From: Chryseobacterium sp. c4a
GTDB taxonomy: Bacteria > Bacteroidota > Bacteroidia > Flavobacteriales > Weeksellaceae
Assembly (NCBI RefSeq): GCF_009900745.1
Contig: NZ_WXVU01000011.1
Span: 1-64,000 of the forward strand
DNA: 64,000 nt
Direction: 5' to 3'
The notes under the pieces are model-generated. The model had not been told where the DNA came from and did not search any database. It was given only the letters and a program-made list of their open reading frames with translations. Positions 1-8,255 of the stretch are shown piece by piece. Every line of letters begins with the position of its first letter. The first letter of the stretch is position 1. A program made the position numbers and the translations under genes.

Positions 1-188
1 TTCTCTTCCTGTAACGCTTTAAGTTCCTTAAGATGTTGTGCATCCATTCCTCCGTATTTCTGCTTCCACTGGTAGAAAGTAGCTGCTGAAATTCCATGCT
101 CACGACAAATATCTTTTGTCGCTTTCCCAGATTCATATTCTTTCAGAATATTGATAATCTGATGTTCTGAAAATTTGCTCTTTTTCAT
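1..188 (-). CDS. IS3-family transposase OrfA, N-terminal part (runs off the window)
   Basis: On the minus strand an open frame starts at 188 with MKKSKFSEHQIINILKEYES and continues off the left edge. It has the helix-turn-helix of IS3-family OrfA proteins (HTH_Tnp_1 type): E-G-K/S-G-K-A, then DICREHGIS..TFYQWKQKYGG, then the start of a leucine-rich coiled coil (LKELKALQEE). OrfA binds the terminal repeats and is normally fused to the DDE integrase OrfB by frameshifting. OrfB would lie outside this window, so I cannot say whether the element is intact. Confidence 0.9.
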   Translation of the reverse strand, partial: MKKSKFSEHQIINILKEYESGKATKDICREHGISAATFYQWKQKYGGMDAQHLKELKALQEE

Positions 189-243
189 AATGTTTAACAA
201 ACTAAATTTAATAATTTTAATTTGTCTGAAAAACAGGGAAGTT
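1..243 (-). mobile_element. IS3-family insertion sequence, 5' end
   Basis: The element is defined by the OrfA frame ending at 188 plus a short non-coding end. The minus strand just upstream of the start reads AAACTTCCCTGTTTTTCAGA, as expected for an IS3-type terminal repeat, so the tip probably lies near 240-245. The other end is outside the window, so the exact boundary and any target duplication cannot be checked. Confidence 0.45.
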
Positions 244-275
244 TACCGATCAACAATATTAATGAAACCAGTTCA

Positions 276-980
276 TTATTTCTTTTTTGCATCTGTAATG
301 GCTTCGGAAATTCCGCTGCCTGCTGTTTCAAAAAAGGCAGGGCCAGCCAACAGATATACTTTTTCTAATTTTTTGGTTGTAGATAACTTGTGCTCTTTTA
401 AGTAATTTTCGGAGCGATTGGCTTGAACAATACCTCGAACTACATTTCCTGCGATTAAGGCTGTTGGAGAATCTATTCCGGCATCTTTTAAATCGCTGGC
501 AAAAGCAAAATTGGACACACCCAACCTCATCGCTTCCCGGGCTGCAACTTCTCCTACTGAAATCATCATATCAGGAGTAAATTTGTTCCGGTCTCCCAGA
601 CCGATTAATAATAATTTCTTTCCGGACATAGATCCGGTAGGAGGTGTAATTAAAATGGTTTCCAAAGAATGTCCCAGAAATTGTCCCGATTTTCTGATAT
701 TCGTAAGCTCGCCTTTTAAAGCTTCGTCTAAGTGTACCAGTCCGTTCAGATTAGCAGGCAAAGCCGGAGCCTTAAAAATATCGCCTTCTGTATATTCAAA
801 AACGCAGGCAACCTGAAGTTGAGTATCCGCAGAAGAAGGCCCTTGCACCAGTCCTATCATGGAAATTCCATCCACAGAACCCCAATTTTTAGTCGTTCCT
901 ACCGTTGCTGTCTGCGCCAATATCAGGTTTGAAAACACTAATACAGCTGCTATCATTAATTTATTTACTAAATTTTTCAT
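276..980 (-). CDS. Secreted protein with the N-terminal domain of M17 leucyl aminopeptidases, lacking the catalytic domain
   Basis: The 234-aa protein starts with a signal peptide (MKNLVNKLMIAAVLVFSNLILAQ). The rest resembles the macro-like N-terminal domain of cytosol aminopeptidases (Peptidase_M17_N): KKLLLIGLGDRNKFTPDMM, then an alternating helix/strand region with EVAAREAMRLG. The metal-binding C-terminal peptidase domain (about 300 residues with the NTDAEGR motif) is absent, and the frame ends normally at ITDAKKK. It is therefore a single-domain protein and not a peptidase by itself. It lies 12 bp after the pirin gene and probably shares its promoter. Its function is unknown; ligand binding in the periplasm is a guess. 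Confidence 0.8.
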   Translation of the reverse strand: MKNLVNKLMIAAVLVFSNLILAQTATVGTTKNWGSVDGISMIGLVQGPSSADTQLQVACVFEYTEGDIFKAPALPANLNGLVHLDEALKGELTNIRKSGQFLGHSLETILITPPTGSMSGKKLLLIGLGDRNKFTPDMMISVGEVAAREAMRLGVSNFAFASDLKDAGIDSPTALIAGNVVRGIVQANRSENYLKEHKLSTTKKLEKVYLLAGPAFFETAGSGISEAITDAKKK

Positions 981-992
981 GATATTGTTATT

Positions 993-1868
993 TTACATTG
1001 TCATAGGAACCTCCATTAACAGAATCTCTGTACCTTCTGATGTAGCTTTAATGTTTAAATCATTAATATCCCAAACTCCAAAACCATCTCTTTCTTCTAC
1101 TTGCTGACCCTCAATTTCAGCACTTCCTTTGAGGATAAAGGCATACACTCCATTTCCTTTTTTTCGGATCTGATAATTGATTTCTTTTCCCTGATCAAAA
1201 GTTCCCAAATGAAACCAGGCATCCTGATGAATCCACACCCCTTCATCATCGGCATTGGGTGAAAGGATCTGCTGGAATGTGTTGTGACTTTTTGTTTTGT
1301 CTAAAGTAATCTGATCATATCTTGGTGTCACATTTCTTTTTTTAGGATACACCCAGATCTGAAGAAATTTCACTAGCTGATCACTGTTTTTATTGAATTC
1401 ACTATGCATGATTCCTGTTCCTGCACTCATCACCTGAATATCTCCACTTTTGATGATGGCTGTATTCCCCATGCTGTCTTTATGTTCCAGATCCCCTTCC
1501 AAAGGAATACTGATGATTTCCATATTATCATGCGGGTGGGTTCCAAAACCACGACCTGCTTCTACTCGGTCATCATTCAGAACTCTCAATACCCCAAAGT
1601 GCATTCTTTCCGGATTATAATAATTGGCAAAACTGAATGTATGCTGACTCAATAGCCATCCATGATCTGCCTTTCCTCTTGAATCGGCTTTATGAATGAC
1701 AGAATTTTCTTTAATTTTCGAATCTGTATTAGGCAGATGATTATATCCTATAGGCTCTAACGGCTCTATTTCGTCAATTTCATTTTGCATTGTATTTCCC
1801 AGAGAAGCGGATGCTACAAACATTCCTGTTCCGAGTAACCCTTTTTTTAAAAAATCTTTTCTGTTCAT
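993..1868 (-). CDS. Pirin family protein (cupin; quercetinase-like), Tat-type signal
   Basis: The 291-aa protein has two cupin domains. The N-terminal cupin holds the pirin metal site: FGTHPHDNMEIISIPLEG and, about 40 residues on, TGIMHSEFN, giving the His/His/His/Glu iron ligands. It begins MNRKDFLKKGLLGTGMFVAS, a Bacteroidota-style export signal, so it is probably periplasmic. Pirins such as E. coli YhhW can open flavonoid rings (quercetin 2,3-dioxygenase activity). The gene is first in a two-gene operon and has a TAAATTTG -7 box (minus strand, 1908-1901) with a 22-bp site directly upstream that recurs before the ring-cleaving dioxygenase operon at 8239. A role in handling quinone or flavonoid electrophiles is inferred from that link. 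Confidence 0.9.
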   Translation of the reverse strand: MNRKDFLKKGLLGTGMFVASASLGNTMQNEIDEIEPLEPIGYNHLPNTDSKIKENSVIHKADSRGKADHGWLLSQHTFSFANYYNPERMHFGVLRVLNDDRVEAGRGFGTHPHDNMEIISIPLEGDLEHKDSMGNTAIIKSGDIQVMSAGTGIMHSEFNKNSDQLVKFLQIWVYPKKRNVTPRYDQITLDKTKSHNTFQQILSPNADDEGVWIHQDAWFHLGTFDQGKEINYQIRKKGNGVYAFILKGSAEIEGQQVEERDGFGVWDINDLNIKATSEGTEILLMEVPMTM

Positions 1869-1900
1869 ATCTCAATTGTTATTTGTTTGTTTTGATAGGA

Positions 1901-1949
1901 CAAATTTAGATCAATGAAAGGAACCAAACATTTAACTAGTTTAATAAAT
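1901..1949 (-). promoter_or_regulatory. Pirin-operon promoter with operator shared with the 8239 operon
   Basis: Reading the minus strand: a 22-bp site at 1949-1928 with an imperfect palindromic core (TTTAACTAGTTTAA on the plus strand), then TTG at 1927-1925, 16 nt, and TAAATTTG at 1908-1901. The same 22 bp occurs at 8283-8304, also 19 nt from the -7 box. It may be a repressor operator or an activator site; the cognate regulator is not identified. Confidence 0.65.
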
Positions 1950-1992
1950 GACCTGAAGAAAAATATTTTTCCTGGTGCCATTCTGTTTTTAA

Positions 1993-2751
1993 TTAAACCA
2001 GATCCATTGCTTTAGCCAGTCTGTAGGCTTCGATTGAGTTCTTTACCTGCAGCTTCTGAAGAATATTTTGCCGATGTCTGTTGACTGTATTTAAACTGAT
2101 CTCAAGTGACTCCGCGATTTCTTTGCTCATTTTTCCATGAGCAATCAGCTTCAGTACTTCTTTCTCCCTTGCCGATAATATATCTCTATACCTAAATTCA
2201 TTGTAATACAGCGTAGCACCATTCATAGAATTAACAATAACCCCGTTTTCATGAAGCATAGTATTCACATTGTTACCCGATATATTATAAATACAAAGTG
2301 CCAGTCTCACATTATTTTCCTCTACAGCATAGAACATTCGGTGCAATACCATGAGGTATTCTGCTGAACGGCTGCGCATTCTAAGGTTAATAACCATATA
2401 ATAATCCATCCATTCAGCTCTTGGAATGTCTTTTAAAAAATGAAAAAAATAATGTTCCAGAACCAGCTTTTTCCTGACATCTTCAGGGTGTACTTTATTA
2501 AGGATTTCATCCTCCCAGATAGAAGAGATCTCTGATTCTTCTCCACTACGATCAATCCCGATCAGCGAACTCAAACCGCCATAATGAATCATACTTTTTC
2601 TGTTTTTAAGGTCTGTCAAAACACAGATCGCATTTTCAATTTCAGAATACATTTTTGCAATGGACCGGTACTTTAGCCAGATTTCGGAGACATTTTCATT
2701 TTCAAAAGATTGGTTTAATAATACTTTATCAAGCTTAGCTTTAATATTCAT
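1993..2751 (-). CDS. LuxR-family transcriptional regulator
   Basis: The 252-aa protein has a C-terminal GerE/LuxR helix-turn-helix at about 188-248: LSAREKEVLKLIAHGKMSKE followed by IAESLEISLNTVNRHRQNIL. The N-terminal 180 residues look like a degenerate PAS-like sensor (SMIHYGGLSSLIGIDRSG, later LALCIYNISG), without a receiver domain. This arrangement is common among Bacteroidota orphan LuxR regulators of unknown ligand. It is transcribed divergently from the DUF1349-like gene at 2893, with 141 bp between them, so it may control that gene or itself. Confidence 0.88.
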   Translation of the reverse strand: MNIKAKLDKVLLNQSFENENVSEIWLKYRSIAKMYSEIENAICVLTDLKNRKSMIHYGGLSSLIGIDRSGEESEISSIWEDEILNKVHPEDVRKKLVLEHYFFHFLKDIPRAEWMDYYMVINLRMRSRSAEYLMVLHRMFYAVEENNVRLALCIYNISGNNVNTMLHENGVIVNSMNGATLYYNEFRYRDILSAREKEVLKLIAHGKMSKEIAESLEISLNTVNRHRQNILQKLQVKNSIEAYRLAKAMDLV

Positions 2752-2771
2752 TGTATGGTTATTTCTAACTA

Positions 2772-2802
2772 TTGAATTCTGTTTTTGGGGAAATTACCTT
2801 TG
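2772..2802 (+). promoter_or_regulatory. Promoter of the secreted DUF1349-like gene
   Basis: TTG at 2772-2774, a 20-nt spacer and TACCTTTG at 2795-2802 fit the Bacteroidota -33/-7 consensus. The predicted start point near 2809 leaves a leader of about 85 nt. Confidence 0.6.
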
Positions 2803-2892
2803 TAAATATAGATTTTTTAATGGTCATTCAATGAAACGGACATCAGTTTCAGACAATAACCTTCTGTTTATACTAAACTTTATACTTTTTTA

Positions 2893-3549
2893 ATGAAAAA
2901 ATTATTACTAGCGGCCACACTGTCTTTCATGATGGGATTTCTGCACTACGTCAGAGCACAGCGTTTAGAAAAAATGAATTGGTTCAATGAGCCTGAAAAA
3001 TGGGAAATAAAGGACAATTCATTATCGATGTTCGTTACTCCACAAAGTGATTATTGGCGGATTTCCCATTATGGATTTACAGTGGATGATGCTCCGTTTT
3101 ATTATGCTACTTATGGTGGGGAATTTGAAGTTAAAGTCAAAATTACAGGTGACTATAAAGTCCGGTTTGATCAAATGGGGCTGATGCTTCGTACAGATCA
3201 TCAAAATTACATCAAATTTGGAATTGAATACGTAGATGGAAAATATAACTTAAGTACTGTAGTTACCCACACTACAAGTGACTGGAGTGTAATAGAACTT
3301 AAAGAAAAGCCACAGGCTGTATGGATTAAAGCAATCAGACGTCTGGATGCTGTTGAAATCTTCTATTCTTTTGATGACAAGAATTATATCATGATGAGAA
3401 ATGCTCATCTGCAGGACAATACTCCCGTTATGGTAGGCTTAATGGCCGCCTGTCCGGATGGAAATGGTTTCAATGCAAAATTCGAGCATTTTCAGGTCAA
3501 GCACCTTCCTGATCAGAGAAGGCTGGACTGGCTGAATAAAAATAAATAA
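2893..3549 (+). CDS. Secreted DUF1349-like protein (concanavalin-type fold)
   Basis: The 218-aa protein begins with a signal peptide ending in RAQ (MKKLLLAATLSFMMGFLHYV). The body follows the DUF1349 pattern: a strand set with DYWRISHYGFTVDDAPFYY, then DQMGLMLRTDHQNYIKFGIE, and a closing GLMAACPDGNGFNAKFEHF strand. Such proteins fold like lectin/glucanase jelly rolls and are usually annotated as regulation-of-arabinose-like. I see no catalytic pair that would make it a glycosidase. It ends in a hairpin terminator shared with the convergent Crp/Fnr gene. Confidence 0.8.
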   Translation: MKKLLLAATLSFMMGFLHYVRAQRLEKMNWFNEPEKWEIKDNSLSMFVTPQSDYWRISHYGFTVDDAPFYYATYGGEFEVKVKITGDYKVRFDQMGLMLRTDHQNYIKFGIEYVDGKYNLSTVVTHTTSDWSVIELKEKPQAVWIKAIRRLDAVEIFYSFDDKNYIMMRNAHLQDNTPVMVGLMAACPDGNGFNAKFEHFQVKHLPDQRRLDWLNKNK

Positions 3550-3565
3550 GATTTTTAAGGTCTCA

Positions 3566-3596
3566 CCCTTGTCAAAGTTTAAAACCTTGACAAGGG
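3566..3596. terminator. Bidirectional stem-loop between convergent genes
   Basis: CCCTTGTCAA (3566-3575) and TTGACAAGGG (3587-3596) form a perfect 10-bp stem with an 11-nt loop, between genes ending at 3549 (+) and 3606 (-). U-tracts are weak on both sides, so it may also be a dispersed palindromic repeat. Confidence 0.6.
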
Positions 3597-3605
3597 TTGG
3601 CATTT

Positions 3606-4190
3606 CTACTTCTCTTTCGAAGCCAGACGTTTTCTAATCGTACTTACAAATTCTTTTGAAACACCAAGATAAGAAGCAATATAATATTGTGCTACTCTTT
3701 GTGGGATGGATGGATATACTTTGATAAATTCCAGATATCGGTCGGATGCGGATTTGGAAATGGTATCTACCAGACGACTTTGAAGCGTTGTGAGATTTCT
3801 TTGTACCAACATTCTGAAAACCCTTTCAAATTTAGGAATCTCATTTAATAATTTTTCTTTTGTTGTGGGGTTCAACATATAAATTTCCGAATCTTCTAAT
3901 GTTTCGATATAAACTTTGGAAGGTTTTTGTTCCTGAAAAGAGGCAATATCACTGATCCACCAATCTTCAATGGCAAACAGTAACGTCACTTCAGTCCCAT
4001 TATCATCCAAACAATACATCCTTACACACCCCTTATGAATATAACCTTCAAACTGGCAGATCTCTCCTTCTCTTAGCAATACGGTTTTCTTAGGAAACTT
4101 CTGACACACCAGCAAATCTGTAAATACTTTTTCTTCTTCCGGCGTGATGGTAATAAATCTTGAAATGTTTTTGATAATGTTTTCAAACAT
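3606..4190 (-). CDS. Crp/Fnr-family regulator (cyclic-nucleotide-binding fold)
   Basis: The 194-aa protein has an N-terminal cupin-like cNMP domain (KFPKKTVLLREGEICQFEGY and GCVRMYCLDDNGTEVTLLFA) and a C-terminal winged helix with YIASYLGVSKEFVSTIRKRL. The Arg and Glu used to bind cAMP are not clearly present, as is usual for Bacteroidota members, so the ligand is unknown. It follows the receiver-like gene by 11 bp, and the two are probably cotranscribed. Confidence 0.88.
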   Translation of the reverse strand: MFENIIKNISRFITITPEEEKVFTDLLVCQKFPKKTVLLREGEICQFEGYIHKGCVRMYCLDDNGTEVTLLFAIEDWWISDIASFQEQKPSKVYIETLEDSEIYMLNPTTKEKLLNEIPKFERVFRMLVQRNLTTLQSRLVDTISKSASDRYLEFIKVYPSIPQRVAQYYIASYLGVSKEFVSTIRKRLASKEK

Positions 4191-4201
4191 GGAGTAATGG
4201 T

Positions 4202-4513
4202 TTACTCCTGCAAATTAGGAAAAAGACTGTAAACTTCATTCTTTAAAAGTCCGCTTCCGCCTCCGTAATGATCAATTACTTTAACATCTTTATCTAAATC
4301 GGCACAGAATACTTTAATATCTTTTTCAAATTGATCCTCTAATCCTGAACTCAACAGTACAATATCTACATGATTTTTCTTGATGTACTCATAACAGAAA
4401 TTTTCATCACTCTGAATTTCGGCCGTCCAGCCTTCATTATTTTCAATAATTCGTTTTAATACATCCAGAATTTCCTGATTCTTTCCTATGACTAAAAAAT
4501 GTAAAGTTTTCAT
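4202..4513 (-). CDS. Small receiver-like protein without a phosphorylation site
   Basis: The 103-aa protein has the alternating pattern of a response-regulator receiver: LHFLVIGKNQEILDVLKRII, then HVDIVLLSSGL, then KDVKVIDHYGGGSGLLKNEV. The acidic pair after strand 1 is replaced by GK, and the position of the phosphorylated Asp at the end of strand 3 is Ser (VLLSSGL). It therefore should not be phosphorylated in the usual way. It lies directly upstream of the Crp/Fnr gene and may be a binding or scaffold partner; this is inference. Confidence 0.65.
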   Translation of the reverse strand: MKTLHFLVIGKNQEILDVLKRIIENNEGWTAEIQSDENFCYEYIKKNHVDIVLLSSGLEDQFEKDIKVFCADLDKDVKVIDHYGGGSGLLKNEVYSLFPNLQE

Positions 4514-4582
4514 TGTAAGGTTTGATGTTTAAGGTTCTATATTTAAAATTAGGAGTTGATTATGGAAACCGGTATTTCATGA

Positions 4583-4930
4583 TTAAACATAAATAAACAG
4601 CGATTTTCTCTCTTTAAGTTTGAGGTTTTTGGTTTTATGTCCTTTTCCTGTAATATCTTCTACCAGAAGAATTTCACCTGTCTTGAATTTCCTTTTTTCC
4701 CCCAGTGAAGTTTCTATTTCTACTCCGCCATCCAAAAGTACGATATATTGTTTTTGTGGAGCACAATGAAAATCATAATCGTAGGATGCAGAAACTTGTC
4801 TGAATTGCAATGCATTGACTTCAATCGTTTCAGAAAGGAAACCAATATCTCCCTGGTCAACAAGAGGAATTTCTATATTTTCAAAATGAGTTTCTCCTTT
4901 TTCATCGCTGAAAATTCTTGTGATATTCAT
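4583..4930 (-). CDS. Cupin-fold protein
   Basis: The 115-aa single-domain protein shows a small beta-barrel pattern: FRQVSASYDYDFHCAPQKQY, then IVLLDGGVEIET, GEKRKFKTGEILLVEDITGK and GHKTKNL. Only part of the classical cupin metal set is visible (H in YDFHCAP, H in GKGHKT). It is 69 bp upstream of the receiver-like gene on the same strand and may begin that operon. Substrate unknown. Confidence 0.75.
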   Translation of the reverse strand: MNITRIFSDEKGETHFENIEIPLVDQGDIGFLSETIEVNALQFRQVSASYDYDFHCAPQKQYIVLLDGGVEIETSLGEKRKFKTGEILLVEDITGKGHKTKNLKLKERKSLFIYV

Positions 4931-5275
4931 TGTTTTTATTTTTATGAATTAATGGCTATCTTTTGCCTCTTATATCTCGCAAATTATTTTTCCCACAGAT
5001 AACTCAGATTTTCACAGATGATCATGCTTTAAGATCTGTGTTATCTGTGAAATCTGCGGGAAATTATGAATGAGATCCTTCACTACGCTTTGCTTCGTTC
5101 AGAATGACAAATAACATGTTTTATCTCTTAAAAAAAACGTCTCTTTTCCTTACATCTCGCTGATTAAGCAGATCCAGCAGATTTTTTCACACAGATAACA
5201 CAGGTTTTCACAGATGATTATGCAGAAAGATCTGCATTATCTGTGAAATCTGCGGGAGATTATGAATGAGATTCT
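4931..5275. repeat. Intergenic region with two copies of an about 87-bp imperfect repeat
   Basis: Copies at about 4991-5077 and 5186-5272 share cacagataac, ttcacagatgat, atctg..ttatctgtgaaat and ctgcggga.attatgaatgag. Each copy contains inverted halves (cacagataac against ttatctgtg) and can fold into a long hairpin. Between them lies a short segment (cactacgctttgcttcgttc) of the type often found dispersed in flavobacterial spacers. A degenerate related segment appears near 15110-15160. No gene is visible here. Confidence 0.75.
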
Positions 5276-5896
5276 CTATTTAAATACAATAGAGTTTGCC
5301 AGTTCAATTTCTTCCTGATTAATTGAATGTCCGAAATTGGCATATACCTTCTCCGTTACTTCCGCATTCATTTCTCTTAAAATATTGGCTGTAGCATATA
5401 CTCTTTCTACAGGAACATGAAAATCTGGATTGCTGGTTCCCAATAATACTGGAGTTCCTGCAAAATCGCCTTTATAATTTTCACGGTTGATCTTATCTCC
5501 AATCACTCCTCCAATAATGGCTACTGCCCCACCAAACTTCTGAGCATTTCTGGCTAAAAATTCCAGTGTAAGACAAGCTCCCTGAGAAAATCCGAAAAAG
5601 TAAATATTTTCTGGAGCTATTCCTGCATCTGTTACTGCTTGTACAGTCTCTTCAACCATTTCCAATGCAGAAGAAAGCCACGGTTCATTTTGCTCTACCG
5701 GAGCCATGAATGACAATGGATACCAGGTATGATTCAAAGCCTGTGGGGCTACTATAGCGTAATCTTTTACATTCAAATGTTGTGAAAGGCTCAAAATATC
5801 CTGAGCACTTCCACCTCGTCCATGAACCATAATCAAAGCTTTTTTCGCCTGTCTTAATGGTATACCTGCGGTTTTTATATTTAAAATATGACTCAT
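5276..5896 (-). CDS. MhqD-like carboxylesterase / phospholipase (alpha/beta hydrolase)
   Basis: The 206-aa protein belongs to the small carboxylesterase family. It has the oxyanion strand ALIMVHGRGGSAQDIL, nucleophile elbow GFSQGACL, an Asp in the NPDFHVP segment and the catalytic His in NFGHSIN. It starts 6 bp after the upstream ring-cleaving dioxygenase and is last in the operon 8239 to 5276. In Bacillus subtilis the mhqE-mhqD pair of the same two families protects against quinones, which is the basis for the naming. The substrate is not proven. Confidence 0.88.
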   Translation of the reverse strand: MSHILNIKTAGIPLRQAKKALIMVHGRGGSAQDILSLSQHLNVKDYAIVAPQALNHTWYPLSFMAPVEQNEPWLSSALEMVEETVQAVTDAGIAPENIYFFGFSQGACLTLEFLARNAQKFGGAVAIIGGVIGDKINRENYKGDFAGTPVLLGTSNPDFHVPVERVYATANILREMNAEVTEKVYANFGHSINQEEIELANSIVFK

Positions 5897-5902
5897 TATT
5901 TT

Positions 5903-6856
5903 TTATCTGTATTGTTCTGTTGGATAATTGATTTTAGGAAGAACATCAAGCAAACGTTCTCTTTGTGTTTCAAACTGTTGGGGCAACTGCAGATTTTCAC
6001 CTAAAAATTCTGCTTCCTCATCGAGATCAAACCCAGGGCCAGAGGTGGCAATTTCAAACAAAACTCCTCCCGGCTCTTTAAAATAAACTGAAGTAAAGTA
6101 TTTTCTGTCTTTCACTTCAGTATGTTCCAGTCCAAAAGCATTTAACCTTTCAACCATTTCAAGCTGAGACTGTGCATCTGGAGTTGCAAAAGCTACATGA
6201 TGTACAGTACCTCTTCCTGCAAGTCCTTTCAATGCATTGGGAGCATAGATAAGATCTACATATTTTCCAGGAAGATCTTCTGTTCCTAGTCTTACTCTAT
6301 CAGGGCTTTCAGAAATAACTTTATGATCCATCTGGGTAGTCAGAAGAGCCGCTGTTCTTTCATAAGCCTCCAACCATATTTCAACATGATGAATTCCTTT
6401 TAAAGCATAATCTTTAGGAATAAATCCATTATAATAGCCTTTTCTTTCATCTTTAGTATTAAAAACCAACTCTAGACCCAACCCATCAAAGTCTTCAAGA
6501 TAAATAAAAACTTCACCGGATAATCTTTGCTGTGGCTGTTTATAGGCAATATTAAACTGATCCAGACGGCTCACCCAGTAATCCAATGCATCCATAGACA
6601 CTGAAAAAGCAGTTGTATTGAGCATTCCTTTCCCGTGTCTTCCATTAATCAGATCTTTACCATACGGAAAAGTGGTCATGATGGTTCCTGGTGTCCCGTA
6701 TTCATCCCCGAAATAAAAGTGGTACACATCTGAATAGTCAAAATTCACTGTTTTTTTAACCAAACGAAGTCCTAAAACTCCGGTATAAAAGTCTATATTT
6801 TCCTGCGCATTGCCTGTGATTGCTGTCACGTGGTGTAATCCTGTGATAAGTTTCAT
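5903..6856 (-). CDS. Ring-cleaving dioxygenase, VOC family (MhqO/MhqE-like)
   Basis: The 317-aa protein has two vicinal-oxygen-chelate modules. The first starts GLHHVTAITGNAQENIDFYT and ends FIYLEDFDGLGLELVFN; the second begins LKGIHHVEIWL, contains TVHHVAFATPD and ends FKEPGGVLFEIATSGPGF. Metal ligands are the His of HHVTAI, HHVAFA and the Glu of FEIA. It is about the family length and is a close paralogue of the gene at 7307. Operon partner of the carboxylesterase at 5276. Confidence 0.9.
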   Translation of the reverse strand: MKLITGLHHVTAITGNAQENIDFYTGVLGLRLVKKTVNFDYSDVYHFYFGDEYGTPGTIMTTFPYGKDLINGRHGKGMLNTTAFSVSMDALDYWVSRLDQFNIAYKQPQQRLSGEVFIYLEDFDGLGLELVFNTKDERKGYYNGFIPKDYALKGIHHVEIWLEAYERTAALLTTQMDHKVISESPDRVRLGTEDLPGKYVDLIYAPNALKGLAGRGTVHHVAFATPDAQSQLEMVERLNAFGLEHTEVKDRKYFTSVYFKEPGGVLFEIATSGPGFDLDEEAEFLGENLQLPQQFETQRERLLDVLPKINYPTEQYR

Positions 6857-6960
6857 TATGTTGATTGTTATTAATGGGGTTGTTGTAATAATCTAAGAGA
6901 GCATAAAAGATAAAGAGGTGGCCCTTTTATTTGCTTTTCCCTCTTACATCCTCTAAGTAT

Positions 6961-7257
6961 TTATTTTTCTTCTCTCAGCCACACATCATTATATTCCTCC
7001 GGATGACGTTTGAACTGTGCATGAACAAACGGACATAGCGGTACTATTTTCAGATCATTCTCTCTGGCATAAGAAACAAGCTTTTCCAATAAAATTTTAG
7101 CAAACCCTTTTCCTTCAAATTCCGGATCGACTTCAGTATGATATACGGTCAGTTTTTTTCCAATGACTGAAATATCCATTTTACCGGCTTTCTGATCATC
7201 TGAGAAAAATTGAATTTCTCCTTTTCTTCCTTCCAAAACGATTTCTGTTCTTTCCAT
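6961..7257 (-). CDS. GNAT-type N-acetyltransferase (YjdJ/Gcn5-related, short)
   Basis: The 98-aa protein matches the short acetyltransferase family: LTVYHTEVDPEFEGKGFAKI carries the acetyl-CoA-binding V-x-P-x-x-x-G-x-G/A loop, followed by LVSYARENDLKIVPLCPFVH and the typical ending FKRHPEEY. The substrate is unknown. It sits between the two dioxygenase genes on the same strand. Confidence 0.88.
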   Translation of the reverse strand: MERTEIVLEGRKGEIQFFSDDQKAGKMDISVIGKKLTVYHTEVDPEFEGKGFAKILLEKLVSYARENDLKIVPLCPFVHAQFKRHPEEYNDVWLREEK

Positions 7258-7306
7258 ATTTTTATTTTTTTCAAAGGTAAATCCTTTATTAAAGCTGAAT
7301 CATGAT

Positions 7307-8239
7307 CTATGATAACTTCGGCAATACACCTTCTATCTTTTCACGCATTCCTTCATATTGAACCGGTAATTTTAAATTTGTACCTAATTCCTCCAAAGAT
7401 TCATCTACGGTAAACCCAGGATTATCTGTTGCAATTTCAAATAGAACTCCTCCAGGTTCACGGAAATACAATGAATAGAAATAATCTCTGTTGATTTTCG
7501 GAGTAATGCTCAAACCTGCGGATAAAGCTTTTTCACGATATTCCATCAAAATATTCTCATCTTTCACTCTGAAAGCAATGTGGTGATTGGTTCCGGCAGC
7601 ATTTCTTCCGCTCGGAATTGTATCATTCTCTATAATATCGATGAGATTGGCTGTATCAATGGCATCTGTTGCCAATCGGTATCTTTCACCATCTTGTTTT
7701 TGAAGATCATATCCTAAAATATCAGTCAGTACTTTGATTGTAGGCTCAGCTCTTTTCAAGGTTAATGTTACATTATGGAATCCTTTCAAGGCATTTTCAT
7801 CTTTAATATCATCTGTAGTCCATACTTTTCGGTGATCATCACCAGAGGGTTCTATGAACTGCAACTGAAGGCCATCGGGATCTTTAAAGGAAATCATCTT
7901 TTCACCAAAGATCTCATTTTCTTCAACATTTACATTGAAGTTTTTTAACCTGTTTTTCCAGAATTCTAAGCTTCCTTTAGGCACTGAATACCCAATATGA
8001 GTTGCCATTCCGCTTCCATTGGTACCTTGTCCCACTCCTTCCCATGGAAAGAAAGTAAGAATAGTTCCCGGTGTTCCATTTTCATTCCCAAAATAGAAAT
8101 GATACGTTCCCGGATCATCAAAATTAACAGTTTTCTTTACCAATCTTACTCCTAAAACCTGAGTATAAAAATCTAAATTTCTTTTTGCATTGTCTGCAAT
8201 AGCTGTAATATGATGCAGACCTAATATTCTATTGTCCAT
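7307..8239 (-). CDS. Ring-cleaving dioxygenase, VOC family (MhqO/MhqE-like), first gene of the operon
   Basis: The 310-aa protein has the same two-module VOC layout as the gene at 5903: GLHHITAIADNAKRNLDFYT, FGNENGTPGTILTFFPW, then GTNHHIAFRVKDEN and YFREPGGVLFEIATDNPGF with the metal-binding Glu. It leads a four-gene operon (dioxygenase, acetyltransferase, dioxygenase, carboxylesterase). Its promoter region carries the same 22-bp site as the pirin operon. Having two dioxygenase copies suggests different aromatic or quinol substrates. Confidence 0.9.
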   Translation of the reverse strand: MDNRILGLHHITAIADNAKRNLDFYTQVLGVRLVKKTVNFDDPGTYHFYFGNENGTPGTILTFFPWEGVGQGTNGSGMATHIGYSVPKGSLEFWKNRLKNFNVNVEENEIFGEKMISFKDPDGLQLQFIEPSGDDHRKVWTTDDIKDENALKGFHNVTLTLKRAEPTIKVLTDILGYDLQKQDGERYRLATDAIDTANLIDIIENDTIPSGRNAAGTNHHIAFRVKDENILMEYREKALSAGLSITPKINRDYFYSLYFREPGGVLFEIATDNPGFTVDESLEELGTNLKLPVQYEGMREKIEGVLPKLS

Positions 8240-8255
8240 GTCTTTAATTTTAATG

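Noticed and set aside
1..250. Composite transposon carrying the pirin or dioxygenase genes
   Set aside because: Only one IS end is visible, and no second IS copy lies within the window.
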